Of a DNA stretch of 64,000 nt, positions 1-12,409 are shown one piece after another. The position numbers and the translations under genes are program-made. Positions within the stretch are counted from its first letter, which is position 1; the number at the start of each line of letters is the position of its first letter. The stretch covers positions 14,971,360 through 15,035,359 of the forward strand of contig CM060709.1 in assembly GCA_030686995.1 (NCBI GenBank), read 5' to 3'. Source of the DNA: Artemisia argyi (lineage: Eukaryota; Streptophyta; Magnoliopsida; Asterales; Asteraceae). Below the pieces are notes generated by a model. That model saw nothing but the letters and a program-made list of their open reading frames with translations, searched no databases and was not told where the DNA came from.

Positions 1-2613
1 CTAGATATTAACAAGTTTCCTATATAATCATCCACCATCTTCCCCCCTCCAAATATATAGTCAACTTGACCAATTATTTACAAAAATGCCATTGGATAAG
101 ATTTTTCATACAAAAACACAATTAACACATCATATTTATTTTCAAGAATCATAAAGCAAGGTTTTCTCCCTTTCGTCGCCTCCATAGCCACGACCCAAAT
201 TGAAAACACAAGCAAGATCCATCAATTTTTGAAGATCAAGATAAAATCAAGCTCTACTTTCTTTCCTTGTTAGGGTTTTGTGATAAAAACCTAGGTTTCT
301 TAATCCATTTCTCATCAAACTCCATATATATTCAAGTAAGCTTCAAGTGTTATTTTTCATCATCTATTACCTTCATTTCATTAGTAACATGTTGTATTTT
401 CATGATATATTGGTTAAATATGCAAGTAGTTATGTTATATAAACCACTTTTCAAGTATTTCTTAATTATTATGAGATTAAAATTAACCTATGATTATCCC
501 CATGAAACCCACCAAGGTTGGTGATGTTTAGGAACCCATGACACCTTAAGAAGGTGTATGGTAGGATTAGACTAGATTTGTGGTGATTGGAGTGGATTTG
601 GACAAGTATTAAACAAGAAAAATGAATTTTAGCCACTATATAAATGTTGCTGTCCCATTTTGTAAAATCCAAAAAAATCAGGGTATTCCGGGTAACTTTG
701 GGCTAAAGATTTAGAAAATACTTTCAAAAACGAAGCCGTGGGCGAAAGAACGGATTAAAACGAGTTTTTGCAAGTTTAACGACGAAAACTATTTTCTGAA
801 AATTTTACTTGTTGTCCCACGATTTTCAAGGGCCAATATGAGGTGTAAAACTTGATATAACCATCCCGACTTATCAAAAATATATTAGTATGTTGTCCCA
901 CGATTCCGGGGATATAAAGAACGTAGAAAACAAGCTTATAACGACCAAGATATACACGTTTCAAAATCGACGAAACTCTATTTTTTTCCATCAGCTTTTT
1001 AGCAAAATATTACCAAGTATAGAAAAAACAGTTTTTGTAATACATCATGTTGAGAGCCAATTTACTCATTGATAAACTCATTTCTGGAAAATTTACATCA
1101 GTGACAAAAAGTTAGTTCACCCAGCCTAGTTTTCAAAACATCCAGCCGTTTATCAAAAGGATTTATAACGAACCACTTATGGACTTTCAAACTTTCCCGA
1201 AAACTGCCCAGAATCTGCCGAAACAGCCCAAACACCTTAAGTCATGGCTATATATCTTTATGATCGAGACCCGTATGGACAAACTTCAGTTCTATGACTT
1301 TTTAGTTAAGGTGAAAGTCTTTCTAAAACTACTGAGCTTCTTTCCTAACTCTTAATATTCACCATTTCGCGACTAGTTTTGCTAGACCACTTTGGCCATA
1401 TTTTTCAAGTTATGAAAAGTGTCATTTTTCGTCGAAAACCTTATATTTGCCGATAAAACACCAAACGAGGATCGTGGAGTACCGTTTCAACATATTTATA
1501 CGAAAGGTGGTTATTAGTTTAACGAGACGTCAAAAACGTATTTTTCAACGATAAGCGTTATTTTCAAAACTAACGAGTGGTATCGATAACATACGTATTT
1601 GCATGTGTAGCATCATTTCATTTATTACATTAGACCGTATCATCCATATTAGGTTGCGGTTAGAGATCGAACCTCATTTCTATGTATCCACTTTATCATC
1701 GTAGCTATCGCATCAGGTGAGTCATAGCCCCTACTCTGTTTATACTTGTTTTAACTCTTTGGGGGAGATACATGCTCAACTACTTGCTTACTTGTACAGA
1801 TACTCAAAACATTTATACTTGAAAACATTTATACTTGATTTCATTTATACTTGATAACACTTATACTTGATTGCATTATACTTGATTTCATACATACATG
1901 ATTGATACATGCACAAATACTTACTTGATACTTGAAACGTTTAAACTTTTATACTTTGGGAAATGGCACCAAGAAATCTTTTATACTTTGGGAAATGGCA
2001 CCCAGTAATCATACATACGTGATTGTGAAACTTTCAGTGGCTCCAAATTAAGTTGTTGGATGACCATTGAGACATACATACAAACGCGAGGTCTTCGGAG
2101 ATGAAGTGTAGACTCACGACTAATTGCTTAACTGTTGTGATGAACTTGTACATGTTTTACTCATACTATATATGTTAGCAGTGGGTTGTGAACACACAGG
2201 TTACAAGTCTCTTATGGCGGGACTTGCAACTGAGTGGATTTACGATGCCTTTGCTGTGTGATCATTTTCTATAGATTTTTTTTGTTAAACAAACTCTATG
2301 AACTCACCAACCTCGTGTTGACACTTTAGCATGTATTTTCAGGTTTTAATCATATGGCACGCTACTGGAGGTTTTGGCAGGGCATGGCATGGTCATAGAA
2401 GACTCTGATTATTCATACGGGGACCGTTTTAAACTATTTTAAGGGCCAACTTCCGCACTACTTTTAACAATGTAAATTCAACATTTTTGATTAAACTATT
2501 TTATTTTGAATGATTCAAGTGAAAACCATTTTTGAACTTGTGTTGTAATACCAATTGAGTTACACCCCAGCTACATGTATGCTTCCGCTGGACCCGATTT
2601 TGGGGGTGTGACA
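1..2613 (+). repeat. GYP1 5' LTR (start outside window)
   Basis: This stretch matches 4021-8007 closely once SOLO1 is removed, with scattered substitutions and a 21-bp gap near 765. It ends in GGGGGTGTGACA and is followed at once by a tRNA-like primer-binding site, as a 5' LTR should be. The last 35 bases resemble the end of the GYP2 LTR, which points to the same gypsy group (Tekay-like, inference). It contains tandem TTATACTTGATT-type repeats near 1810-1900 and a duplicated 30-bp block with GGGAAATGGCACC near 1950-2010. The short open frames inside it are LTR sequence, not genes. Confidence 0.85.
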
Positions 2614-3488
2614 GATTGGCATCAGAGCTTTGGCTATAGCGAACTAAGTGTTTTTAAAACCTAGACTATAGCTACTTTCAAGAAAACTTAACCCTATGAC
2701 CGTCACGTGCCTGCCTGCCAAGCTGAAGCCTCACTTGTGGTTTGTTGCTGACATATGTGATGAGATTTGTATCTCATTATCTGGTATATTATATTCACTT
2801 ATTCTAGTTGATTACTATAATTGTCTTTCATATAAGCATGTTCACGTATCATATATATCACAACGTTATCTTTTTCCTTGCATAGTTTCATCATTCGACC
2901 TCGAGTTTGGTCTCCTGCCTTAGTCTTTCTAAACGTCTTAGTATTTGTGAAGGACATAGTATTAGTATAACTGAGCTGAGTATTTCAAAATTCATGGAAC
3001 CTCGGTGGAATATAGACTGGTCATTTATATTCAACCCGGGATAGTAGGACATAGGCTGACCACCTATATCCGACTCAGAAATGAATTTTGCAACACTGAG
3101 AATAGTTATAATGATATTTTGTCTGGATTGTGTGTAAGCAATTCCAAAGTCGAGCAAATCATTCAAAAGACCTTTTTCATGGATGTTGAATCCAGACCTT
3201 GATTTTTAGCTTGGTTCTAGTGACAGTTCTTGTTTGTTGAGTTGTGAAAATCAAGCTAAAAGTTAAAGTCATCACTCAAACCGATTTAGCCTAATCGCAT
3301 GACAGTTCTTGTTTGATGAGTTGTGGGATTAAGTAAAAATCGGTTACCTAAAGGATTAACCTAAGGGAGGTCTTTTGAGGGCTATGCTCGAGCTTGGGAA
3401 AGTTTGCATTGTCAAAGCAGACCACTAGGCACATATGTGGAACGAACGAACTGAACTTCGGGACGAAGTTCCCTTAAGGGTTAGATAC
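2614..3488 (+). mobile_element. GYP1 internal region, no gag or pol
   Basis: Only about 0.9 kb separates the two LTRs and no reading frame resembles gag or pol. The left end carries a primer-binding site. The right end (about 3455-3488) has a GACGAAGTTCCCTTAAGGG tract like the end of a gypsy internal region just before the 3' LTR. The element therefore looks like a deletion derivative that would depend on enzymes from other gypsy elements. Two hairpins with the same loop lie at 3204-3345 (see findings). The 3' LTR start is uncertain: I chose about 3489, but TGTGACACCCG at about 3952 is a possible alternative. Confidence 0.7.
2616..2628 (+). other. GYP1 primer-binding site
   Basis: TTGGCATCAGAGC starts two bases after the LTR end. 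It matches the usual plant initiator-tRNA-Met complement TGGTATCAGAGC except for one T-to-C change. It would prime minus-strand DNA synthesis and fixes the element orientation as plus. Confidence 0.8.
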
Positions 3489-4375
3489 TATAACAATTCG
3501 CATTTTCGGATTACTATTCATTTTTACTATTCACTTTTACTATTCACTTTCACTATTCATCTCAAAAATTTTTATTTCATATTCTCGTAAGTTGAACTAT
3601 TTTAACGATAATCTGAGAGTTTGGCGCTCGTCGGATCATTTCTGCAAAAATCACGAAGCCGTGTCTGAGATTTACTTTTGGGTTTAAATGTCGTTCCAGC
3701 ATCCCGATATGTCCACAAAACACTATAAACAATAAAAATATGATTTTCTCTCATTTTACGACAATTCTAAAAGTTTTGGAATTTTACGTTTTCCAGTTCA
3801 GCATTTTACGCGAATTACGCGTTTTAGACCTGCGTTTCCAGTTTTTACAGCGTTTAAGCAACCCGATGGAAGTTACCATTCATTTTATATTTCATCATGG
3901 AGTATTTTGACAAGTTTAGTCATTCTTTCAAGTTTCATATTTTTGTGACACCCGAATTTACGTTTCGCGGTTTAAAACTTTACGTTTAGCGATTAACGGA
4001 ACCAAAACCGACTCCGTGAACTAGATATTAACAAGTTTCCTACATACTCATCCACCATGTGCACCCCCTTCCAAATATCTAGTCAACTTGACCAATTATT
4101 TACAAAAATGCCATTGGATAAGATTTTTCATACAAAAACACAATTAACACATCATATTTATTTTCAAGAATCATAAAGCAAGGTTTTCTCCCTTTCGTCT
4201 CCTCCCTAGCCACGACCCAAATTGAAAACACAAGCAAGATCCATCAATTTTTGAAGATCAAGACATAATCAAGCTCTACTTTCTTTCCTTGTTAGGGTTT
4301 TGTGATAAAACCCTAGGTTTCTTAATCCATTTCTCATCAAACTCCATATATATTCAAGTAAGCTTCAAGTGTTAT

Positions 4376-5721
4376 TGATGCGTGGGAATCGCAACAGGCT
4401 TTACCTCTCGAGGGATATCGAGAAGCTTACAACCCCCACCAGGCAGTGTACCTGATCGTTGTAGTATAGTATAGTGACAAGTACCGGGGGATTGATCGTT
4501 CAGCTTAGGAATAGTGTCGCTAGGATTAAAAAGTCTAATTACTAGTTCTAAAGGTGAGGGATGATTATTTTCGTATTTTTATATTTTTTAGAAAGCAATT
4601 AAAATCTCGGGGTTTTGGAAGAGTGGGCGGAATTAGTTGCTATTCAACTAACCCAAAACTAAGATGCAATAAAAAAAAATACTAAAAATGAAAATAAACT
4701 AGTTATACTAAGGTTGTGAGCAGTAATTGGAGAAAATGTGTTTACTTAGATTTCACTACTCCCTAGATATCTTTTACACGTTAATTACTTGTTATAATTG
4801 TATGGATGACGGATTATATTCCTTAATACCATTCATGGGGTGGCATACATAACTCCCCAATTCTATGAGCTCTTATCTCCTCCTACACCATGCCCAGCAC
4901 AACTATAGGGATTGTAAACAGTGGCTCATGCATTAAATACAACCAATAAAGACCTAGTACGCCTCGGTTCATGTTTCTTAAGACGTTCAAGCATGTTACC
5001 ATTTGGAGATCTGCCAGTTTTCTTAAGCCTAACATATTAAATCATTCATCCAAGACAAGAATAAACAAGTAATCAACACATAATAAATATCTAGGTTTCA
5101 TTAGATCTAAGCAAACACAAAAGAGATCTAGCCTAGCATAATGGAATTGAGACAAGAACAAGATAGAGACAACCAACACATAGACATATTGATTGAATTA
5201 GAAGAACACTTATCTCAATTACAATGCAAGGTATCAAGGGTTTGGAACCCTTGAAAAACTTGTAAAAGTTGCACCAAAATCGTCTTTAGGGTTTCTCCCA
5301 AAACTTCCCCCTTTTTTTGTGAAAAACTAGAAAACTATATATAGGAAAATAGGGATGACGGCGTCAAGAACAAAGGTGTGACGCCGTCATCTCGCCGCCA
5401 AATACTTCCTCGGACGGCCTTGATCTACTTTTGACGCCCTGTGTGACGCCGTCATCAACTACGGATTTTTATTCTTGGGATTTGACGCCGTCATGAGTTA
5501 CTCTTGACGCCTTCATGTACTGTTCCCAGCATGGAAAATTGAGACTTTGCCGTTTTCTTCACTTTTATGCTCCAAAAAAGTCCAAAATGGCTTCTTTTCC
5601 AGAATTCACTCTCCAAGTACCTAAAATCACAAAAGGAACGATTTAGGGCAATATTTGATCAAAGAAATTCGGATTCGGGCTTAAATGACCCCCTAAAAAC
5701 GGATCATTTTTCGCCTCATCA
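4376..5721 (-). mobile_element. SOLO1, solo LTR of an unidentified retrotransposon
   Basis: A 1,346-bp block interrupts the GYP1 3' LTR. It begins TGATGCG, ends CTCATCA, and is flanked by the 5-bp duplication GTTAT (4371-4375 and 5722-5726). The GYP1 5' LTR shows the uninterrupted site. TG...CA ends, a 5-bp duplication and no coding content define a solo LTR left by recombination between two LTRs. The promoter layout suggests minus-strand orientation. The phrase near 4480 with GTACCGGGGGATTGATCG recalls Athila/Tat LTRs, but I am not sure of the lineage. Confidence 0.85.
5335..5515 (-). promoter_or_regulatory. SOLO1 promoter: TATA box plus TGACG palindrome cluster
   Basis: CTATATATAG (5335-5344) lies 11 bp from a cluster of the 11-mer palindrome TGACG-C/G-CGTCA at 5356-5366, 5379-5389, 5444-5454 and 5483-5493. 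Two near copies lie at 5432 and 5505-5515. TGACG is the core of the as-1 type site bound by plant TGA-class bZIP factors. On the minus strand the cluster is directly upstream of the TATA box, and the downstream sequence looks like a plant leader (AAACCCTAA). That order is why I assign the LTR to the minus strand. Confidence 0.6.
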
Positions 5722-8007
5722 GTTATTTTTCATCATCTATTACCTTCATTTCATTAGTGACATGTTGTATTTTCATGATATATTGGTTAAATATGCAAGT
5801 AGTTATGTTATATAAACCACTTTTCAAGTATTTCTTAATTATTATGAGATTATAATTAACCTATAATTATCCCCATGAAACCCACCACGGTTGGTGATGT
5901 TTAGGAACCCATGACACCTTAAGAAGGAGTATGGTAGGATTAGACTAGATTTGTGGTGATTGGAGTGGATTTGGACAACTATTAAACAAGAAAAATGAAT
6001 TTTAGCCACTATATAAATGTTGCTGTCCCATTTTGTAAAATCCAGAAAAATCAGGGAATTCCGGGTAACTTTGGGCTAAAGATTTAGAAAATACTTTCAA
6101 AAACGAAGCCGTGGGCGAAAGAACAGATTAAAACGAGTTTATAACGAAGGAGATATGATTTTTGCAAGTTTAACGACGAAAACTATTTTCTGAAAATTTT
6201 ACTTGCTGTCCCACGATTTTCAAGGGCCAATCTGAGGTGTAAAACTTGATCTAACCATCCCGACTTATCAAAAATATATTAGTATGTTGTCCCACGATTC
6301 CGGGGATATAAAGAACGTAGAAAACAAGCTTATAACGACCAAGATATACATGTTTCAAAATCGACGAAACTCTATTTATTTCCATCAGCATTTTAGCAAA
6401 ATATTACTAAGTATAGAAAAAACAGTTTTTGTAATACATCATGTTGAGAGCCAATTTACTCATTGATAAACTCATTTTTGGAAAATTTACATCATTTACA
6501 AAAAGTTAGTTCACCCAGCCTAGTTTTCAAAACATCCAGTTGTTTGTCAAAAGGATTTATAACGAACAACTTATGGACTTCCAAACCTTCCCGAAAACTG
6601 CCCAGAATCTGCCGAAACAGCCCAAACACCTTAATTCATGGCTATATATCTTTATGATCGAGACCCGTATGGATAAACTTCAGTTCTAAGACTTTTTAGT
6701 TAAGGTGAAATTCTTTCTAAGACTACTGAGCTTCTTTCCTAACTCTTAATATTCACCATTTTGCGACTAGTTTTGCGAGACCACTTTGGCCATATTTTTC
6801 AAGTTATGAAAAGCGTCATTTTTCGTCGAAAACCTTATATTTGCCGATAAAACACCAAACGAGGATCGTGGAGTACCGTTTCAACATATTTATACGAAAG
6901 GTGGTTATTAATTTAACGAGACATCAAAAACGTATTTTTCGACGATAAGCGTTATTTTCAAAACTAACGAGTGGTATCGATAACATACGTATTTGCATGT
7001 GTAGAATCATTTCATTTCTTTCATTAGACAGAATCATCCATATTAGGTTGCGGTTAGAGATCGAACCTCATTTCTGTGTATCCACTTTATCATCGTAGCT
7101 ATCGCATCAGGTGAGTCATAGCTCCTACTCTTTTTATACTTGTTTTAACTCTTTGGGGGAGATACATGCTCAACTACTTGCTTACTTGTACAGATACTCA
7201 AAACATTTATACTTGAAAACATTTATACTTGATTTCATTTATACTTGATAACACTTATACTTGATTGCATTATACTTGATTTCATACATACATGATTGAT
7301 ACATGCACAAATACTTACTTGATACTTGAAACGTTTAAACTTTTATACTTTGGGAAATGGCACCCAGAAATCTTTTATACTTTGTGAAATGGCACCCAGT
7401 AATCATACATACGTGATTGTGAAACTTCCAATGGCTGTAAATTAAGTTGTTGGATGACCATTGAGACATACATACAAATGTGAGGTCTTTGGAGATGAAG
7501 TGTAGACTCACGACTAATTGCTTAACTGTTGTGATGAACTTATACATGTTTTACTCATACTATATATGTTAGCAGTGGGTTGTGAATACACAGGTTACAA
7601 GTCTCTTATGGCGGGACTTGCAACTGAGTGGATTTACGATGCCTTTGCTGTGTGATCATTTTCTATAGATTTTTTTTGTTAAACAAACTCTATGAACTCA
7701 CCAACCTCGTGTTGACACTTTAGCATGTATTTTCAGGTTTTAATCATATGGCACGCTACTGGAGGTTTTGGCAGGGCATGGCATGGTCATAGAAGACTCT
7801 GATTATTCATATGGGGACCGTTTTAAACTATTTTAAGGGCCTACTTCCGCACTACCTTTAACAATGTAAATTCAACATTTTTGATTAAACTATTTTATTT
7901 TGAATGATTCAAGTGAAAACCATTTTTGAACTTGTGTTGTAATACCAATTGAGTTACACCCCAGCTACATGTATGCTTCCGCTGGACCCGATTTTGGGGG
8001 TGTGACA

Positions 8008-9333
8008 TGATACACTTGACTGTGCACCTTATTAGGGAGGTCAAATTATGTGGTCCCATATGCTTTCGGTGGATGTATCCATTCGAAATATGTATGAAGG
8101 TTATTAAAGGACATGTGCGAAACAGGAATAGACCAGAAGGATGCATTGCTGAGGAGACTATTGCGGAAGCAAGAATAGAGTTTTTTAGCGATTATCATAA
8201 ATCCATGGAAACTATTGGTCTCCCACATGATAAATATGAAACTGATGAAAATGAGGACGGAAAGCCATGGTCGGCTGGCAAATCATTTGTAGTTTCTACG
8301 GAACTCTTTCAGAAAGCACATTTGTATATAATACAGAATACAGATGAAATTGTACCGTATATCGAGTAAGTTTTAATAACACATGTCTATTTCCTTACTT
8401 AAAATGATCTATCAAATATAATAATCAAACACATTGTTTCAGGCGACACAAGCAGGTTTTGAAAACATAAAACCCGGGTAAACGAATGGCATTTCTGGAG
8501 AATGAACACACTAAATCTTTTGCTAAGTGGTTACGCATAGAGGTAATTAATCTTATGCTATTTATAAGTGACTTTTTTTCCCTGCCATATACATAGTTTA
8601 GTTTTCACTGCCAGACATAGAATGAATGTGTGTTTGGGAATGCAATTAGGATGCCATACTAAATCCTTCCAACTTGTAATGAAATTCAGGTTGAGAGAGA
8701 GTTGAACATCGACAAAGAAAGTGTATCAGAAACTGTAAGGTGGATATCATATGGACCACGCGCCAGCGTAGTGAAATACGATGCATATATCATCAATGGG
8801 TATACCTTTCGTACGAAATATCATGAAGGCAAAGTTTACCAGAACAGTGGGGTTAGTGTTGAGGCATTAGATATGCACATATCTAAAGAAGTTGCAACCA
8901 CAAGGCAAGCGTTTTATTATGGGGTTTTGCAAGAGATATGGGAGCTAGATTACCGTTACAGGCAAATTCCTCTTTTCAAATGTGATTGGGTTAATCGCAA
9001 AGGTGGTGTGAAACGCGAAACTATTCTTGGGTATACATTGGTTGACCTGAATAATTTAGACCACAAAGCTGATCCGTTCATATTAGCCTCACAAGCACGA
9101 CAAGTGTTTATGTGCAAGACCAGTTAGATAAAAAATTGTCTATTATGTTTAAGACACCTCCCAAGAATTACAAAGATAAGTATGATGAAGTCGATGAGGA
9201 ATTTAGTACCGTCATTCACCAGCACAATGATAACATATTGCCACGTGTGGATCGACGTGACTTGGGTCACGAATCACGAACTGACTACTATCGAACCGAC
9301 TGTGCAGGTGTTGTTATACGAAAATCCAAGTGA
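8008..9333 (+). pseudogene. CAC1 CACTA transposase (TNP2-like), 3' half, broken
   Basis: This is the C-terminal half of an En/Spm (CACTA) transposase. Exon 8008-8365 encodes a DUF4218-type domain (WMYPFE, RNRNRPEGCIAEE). Exon 8443-8542 continues in frame, and exon 8690 onward encodes a DUF4216-type domain (YYGVLQEIWELDY, FILASQARQVF). Introns 8366-8442 and 8543-8689 have GT...AG ends and join in frame. The 5' half lies beyond GYP1, outside the window. Two breaks make it non-functional: an in-frame TAA at 8468-8470, probably from CAA, and a one-base loss near 9109 that shifts the frame just after the conserved QVF. Beyond the shift the expected residues continue to about 9333. Confidence 0.88.
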
Positions 9334-11475
9334 ACCATGTTATGTAATAAGAGCTTGGGAATTGTCCAATGTATTTAGGTGTTTGTGTTATGTTATGGCT
9401 ATATAGTTTTGTTTGGTTGTTGTTTCATATAACATTGCCTTTATGGCTCACTTTCTTAATAAATTTACCTTAATTAAACAAAAAAAATGTTTTAGCTGTT
9501 ATTTATGCGTATTTTGTGTGACTATTGTTCATCGAATTGCAACATGAAATTGATATTTGTGTGCCATTTTGTAACATTTATTCACACAAATTAAAGCATG
9601 TTTCTTTTGGGTATTTAGTCACACACAACTAACCATAAAGTGACCAAAATTGTTAGTAACTGTGACCATATATGCTGTTTAAAGTCAAGGAATGTGTATT
9701 TTTTATGACTATTGATCATCCAATTGCCACATGAATTAGGTTTTTGTGTGGCCTTTGGTAACATTTAGTCACACAAACCATGGTTTTGGGAGTGTATTTA
9801 CTCTCATATAACTAGCCATAAAGTGACCAAAAGTGTTAATACGTGTAACCATATGATGTTTAAAGTTAATGAAAGTGTATTCTGTGTGACTATAGATCAT
9901 CCAATTGCCACATAAATTTGGTTTTTGTGTGGCCTTTACTAACATTTAGTCACACAAAGCTTGTTTTTGGGAGTGTATTTAGTCACATACAACTAACCAT
10001 CAAGTAACCAAAACTGTTAATAAGTGTGACCATATGCTGTTTAAAGTGAAAGAATGTATGGTTTGAGTGACTATAGATCATCCAATTTCCACATAAATTT
10101 GGTTTTTGTGTGGCTTTTACTAACATTTAGTCACACAAAGCACGGTTTTGGGAGTGTATTTAGTCACATACAACTAACCATCAAGTGACCAAAAGTGTTA
10201 ATAAGTGTGACCATATGGTGTTTAAAGTGAAGGAATGTGTATTTTGTGTGACTATTGATCATTCACTTGCCAAATGAATTTGGTTTTTGTGTGTCATTTG
10301 TTAACATTTAGTCACACAAAGCATGTTTTTGGAAGTGAATTTAGTCACATACAACTAACCATCAAGTGACCAAAAGTGTTAATAAGTGTGACCATATGGT
10401 GTTGAAAGTGAAGGAATGTATGGTTTGTGTGACTATAGATCATCCAATTGCAACATGAATTTGGTTTTTGTGTGGCCTTTACTAACATTTAGTCACACAA
10501 AGCATGTTATTGGGAGTGAATTTAGTCACATACAACTAACCATCAAGTGACCAAAAGTGTTAATAAGTGTGACCATATGCTATTTAAAGTGAAGGAATGT
10601 GTATTTTGTGTGACTATTGATCATCCACTTGCCACATGAATTTGGTTTTTGTGTGGCCTTTGGTAACATTTAGTCACACAAAGCATGTTTTTGGGAGTGA
10701 ATTTAGTCACATACAACTAACCATCAAGTGACCAAAAGTGTTAATAAGTGTGACCATATGGTGTTGAAAGTAAAGGAATGTATGGTTTGTGACTATAGAT
10801 CATCCAATTGCCACATAAATTTGGTTTTTGTGTGGCCTTTACTAACATTTAGTCACACAAAGCATGTTCGTGGGAGTGAATTTAGTCACATACAACTAAC
10901 CATCAAGTGACCAAAAGTGTTAATAAGTGTGACCATATGCTGTTTAAAGTGAAGGAATGTGTATTTTGTGTGACTATTGATCATCCACTTGCCACATGAA
11001 TTGGGTTTTTGTGTGGCTTTTGTCAACATTTAGTCACACAAATCATGTTTTGGCTACACTTAAATAATGTGTGACAAACTGTTTAGTGTGACTATATGTA
11101 CTGGATTTTGGCTACACTTAAATAATGTGTGACAAACTGTTTTGTGTGACCGTATATGGTATTTGGTCATACTATTAGAAGCAAATGTGACTATAAGTTT
11201 AGTGTGACCATATATGGCATCAAGGTTACTTGTATTTGTCACACGTTCCAAATGCATATGTGACTAAATGATCTGGAACAAAATCACCAGTTACGTTTAG
11301 TCACATAAGGGTCGATTGTGTGGCAATAGAGGTCTTATGGTCACACATTCGAAATGCTCATGTGTGACTAATTCGTAAATGCTGTCAATTTTCCTACCCT
11401 CAGCCACACATATATTTGAATGTGTGGTTGTTCTAAATCGAGCATGTGTGACCATAGGTCATTTTTGGCCTAGTG
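9334..11475 (+). mobile_element. CAC1 3' non-coding end with subterminal repeats
   Basis: From the transposase end to the terminus there is no gene. About nine tandem copies of a roughly 180-bp unit fill 9500-11045; the phrase GATCATCCAATTGCCACAT recurs at about 9717, 9895, 10076, 10255, 10438, 10618, 10798 and 10978. Each unit carries several GTGTGAC/GTCACAC motifs on both strands, and these continue at irregular spacing to 11460. In known CACTA elements, motif-rich subterminal regions bind the element-encoded proteins during transposition. The 5' terminus is outside the window. Confidence 0.85.
11449..11475 (-). repeat. CAC1 right terminal inverted repeat
   Basis: Read on the minus strand from 11475, the sequence begins CACTAGGCCAAAAATGACC, and CACTA is the diagnostic terminus of this superfamily. 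The next three bases outside, TAA (11476-11478), would be the 3-bp target duplication. Its partner at the left end is outside the window. Confidence 0.85.
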
Positions 11476-11987
11476 TAAGGCTTCTCCTAACAAGTCTAGG
11501 GGCGAACCTCACTTAGTAGAAGGCCGGTACGAGTCTTTGACGCCTCAACTAACGGATGCTAACTAATGCACTTCTTGGATCGTTGGCGCGTTATTTGCAT
11601 AACAGATGGTCACCAAGTCATACACTACCGCTGGCGCGGTAGCCAATTAATCTAATACTCGGATGGTCACTGCCTTTTTTGATAAAAATTTTGAGTTGTA
11701 CGGTTTTTTTTGTGCTAGTCATACAACTCCTATCCATGAGACGCTTGTTAAGGCTAAAATTTCACTCCTAAATGTTGTAAAAAATTTTAAATTTGGCGCT
11801 AAAATTACACTAACAAGTATTTCTCTTAGTTTTATAACATACCTACCATCAAACAAACAAACTCAAGTGCAATAGTATCCTATAAGGTATCATCATTTAC
11901 CCTACCCTTTCACTTAGGATGAACATTGTCCCCAATGTTCAATTAAAGGATGTAAAAGTAAAACAAGTAAAAGAATGAAAACAAATA
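11476..11987. other. unassigned spacer between CAC1 and COP-A1
   Basis: I see no gene here. The stretch has a GC-richer start (GGGGCGAACCTCAC, TGGCGCGGTAGCC) and an AT-rich end with AACATTGTCCCCAATGTTC. It is the insertion site of both CAC1 and COP-A1, so it is either old host DNA or the remnant of another LTR retrotransposon. A 70-codon open frame at 11663-11875 has no recognisable feature. Confidence 0.4.
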
Positions 11988-12409
11988 TGTTGACATAAAT
12001 AATGTATGAAATCGTTATTTATATTTTTCGATATCTCTATATTTTGACGATCACAAAATGTAAACTCATCAAACGTAAGATTACTACATAAACAAGTATT
12101 AAGCTAGTTTATATCACTATATCCAACTTAATCACTTAAGGTATGAATAAACAAGTGTTTAATACATCTCATGATCAAAGGGGTATTTAATTAACTAATA
12201 CAAAGTTTATATAAATTATATAAACATATTATATATTTTTTTAAAAAACTTTTGGTAATAAAGAAAAATGTTTTAATCATACTAAATATATGATTTCAAA
12301 TTTTTAATCAAAATCAGTTAGTTTTTCACCAAATAAACTTTCCCCACTAAAAGACAAGTATTCTGGCTGTTACAGTTGGGTGGCCCCCTTAATTATAAGG
12401 GGCGGTCCC

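Larger units (their letters stand above)
3489..8007 (+). repeat. GYP1 3' LTR, split by SOLO1
   Basis: The part after 4021 repeats 1-2613 with small differences, and it ends in the same GGGGGTGTGACA. Directly after it CACTA transposase coding sequence resumes, so 8007/8008 is the element boundary. The left limit is inferred from a polypurine-like tract and is uncertain by about 460 bp. Removing SOLO1 and one copy of its duplication leaves about 3.2 kb, a normal size for large gypsy LTRs. The number of differences from the 5' LTR suggests GYP1 is clearly older than GYP2. Confidence 0.8.

Noticed and set aside
3952..8007. GYP1 3' LTR starting at TGTGACACCCG (3952)
   Set aside because: Kept only as an alternative. 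The polypurine-like GACGAAGTTCCCTTAAGGG before 3489 fits a gypsy LTR start better.
9500..11045. CRISPR-like array
   Set aside because: Units of about 180 bp are contiguous tandem copies without spacers, inside a plant CACTA element.
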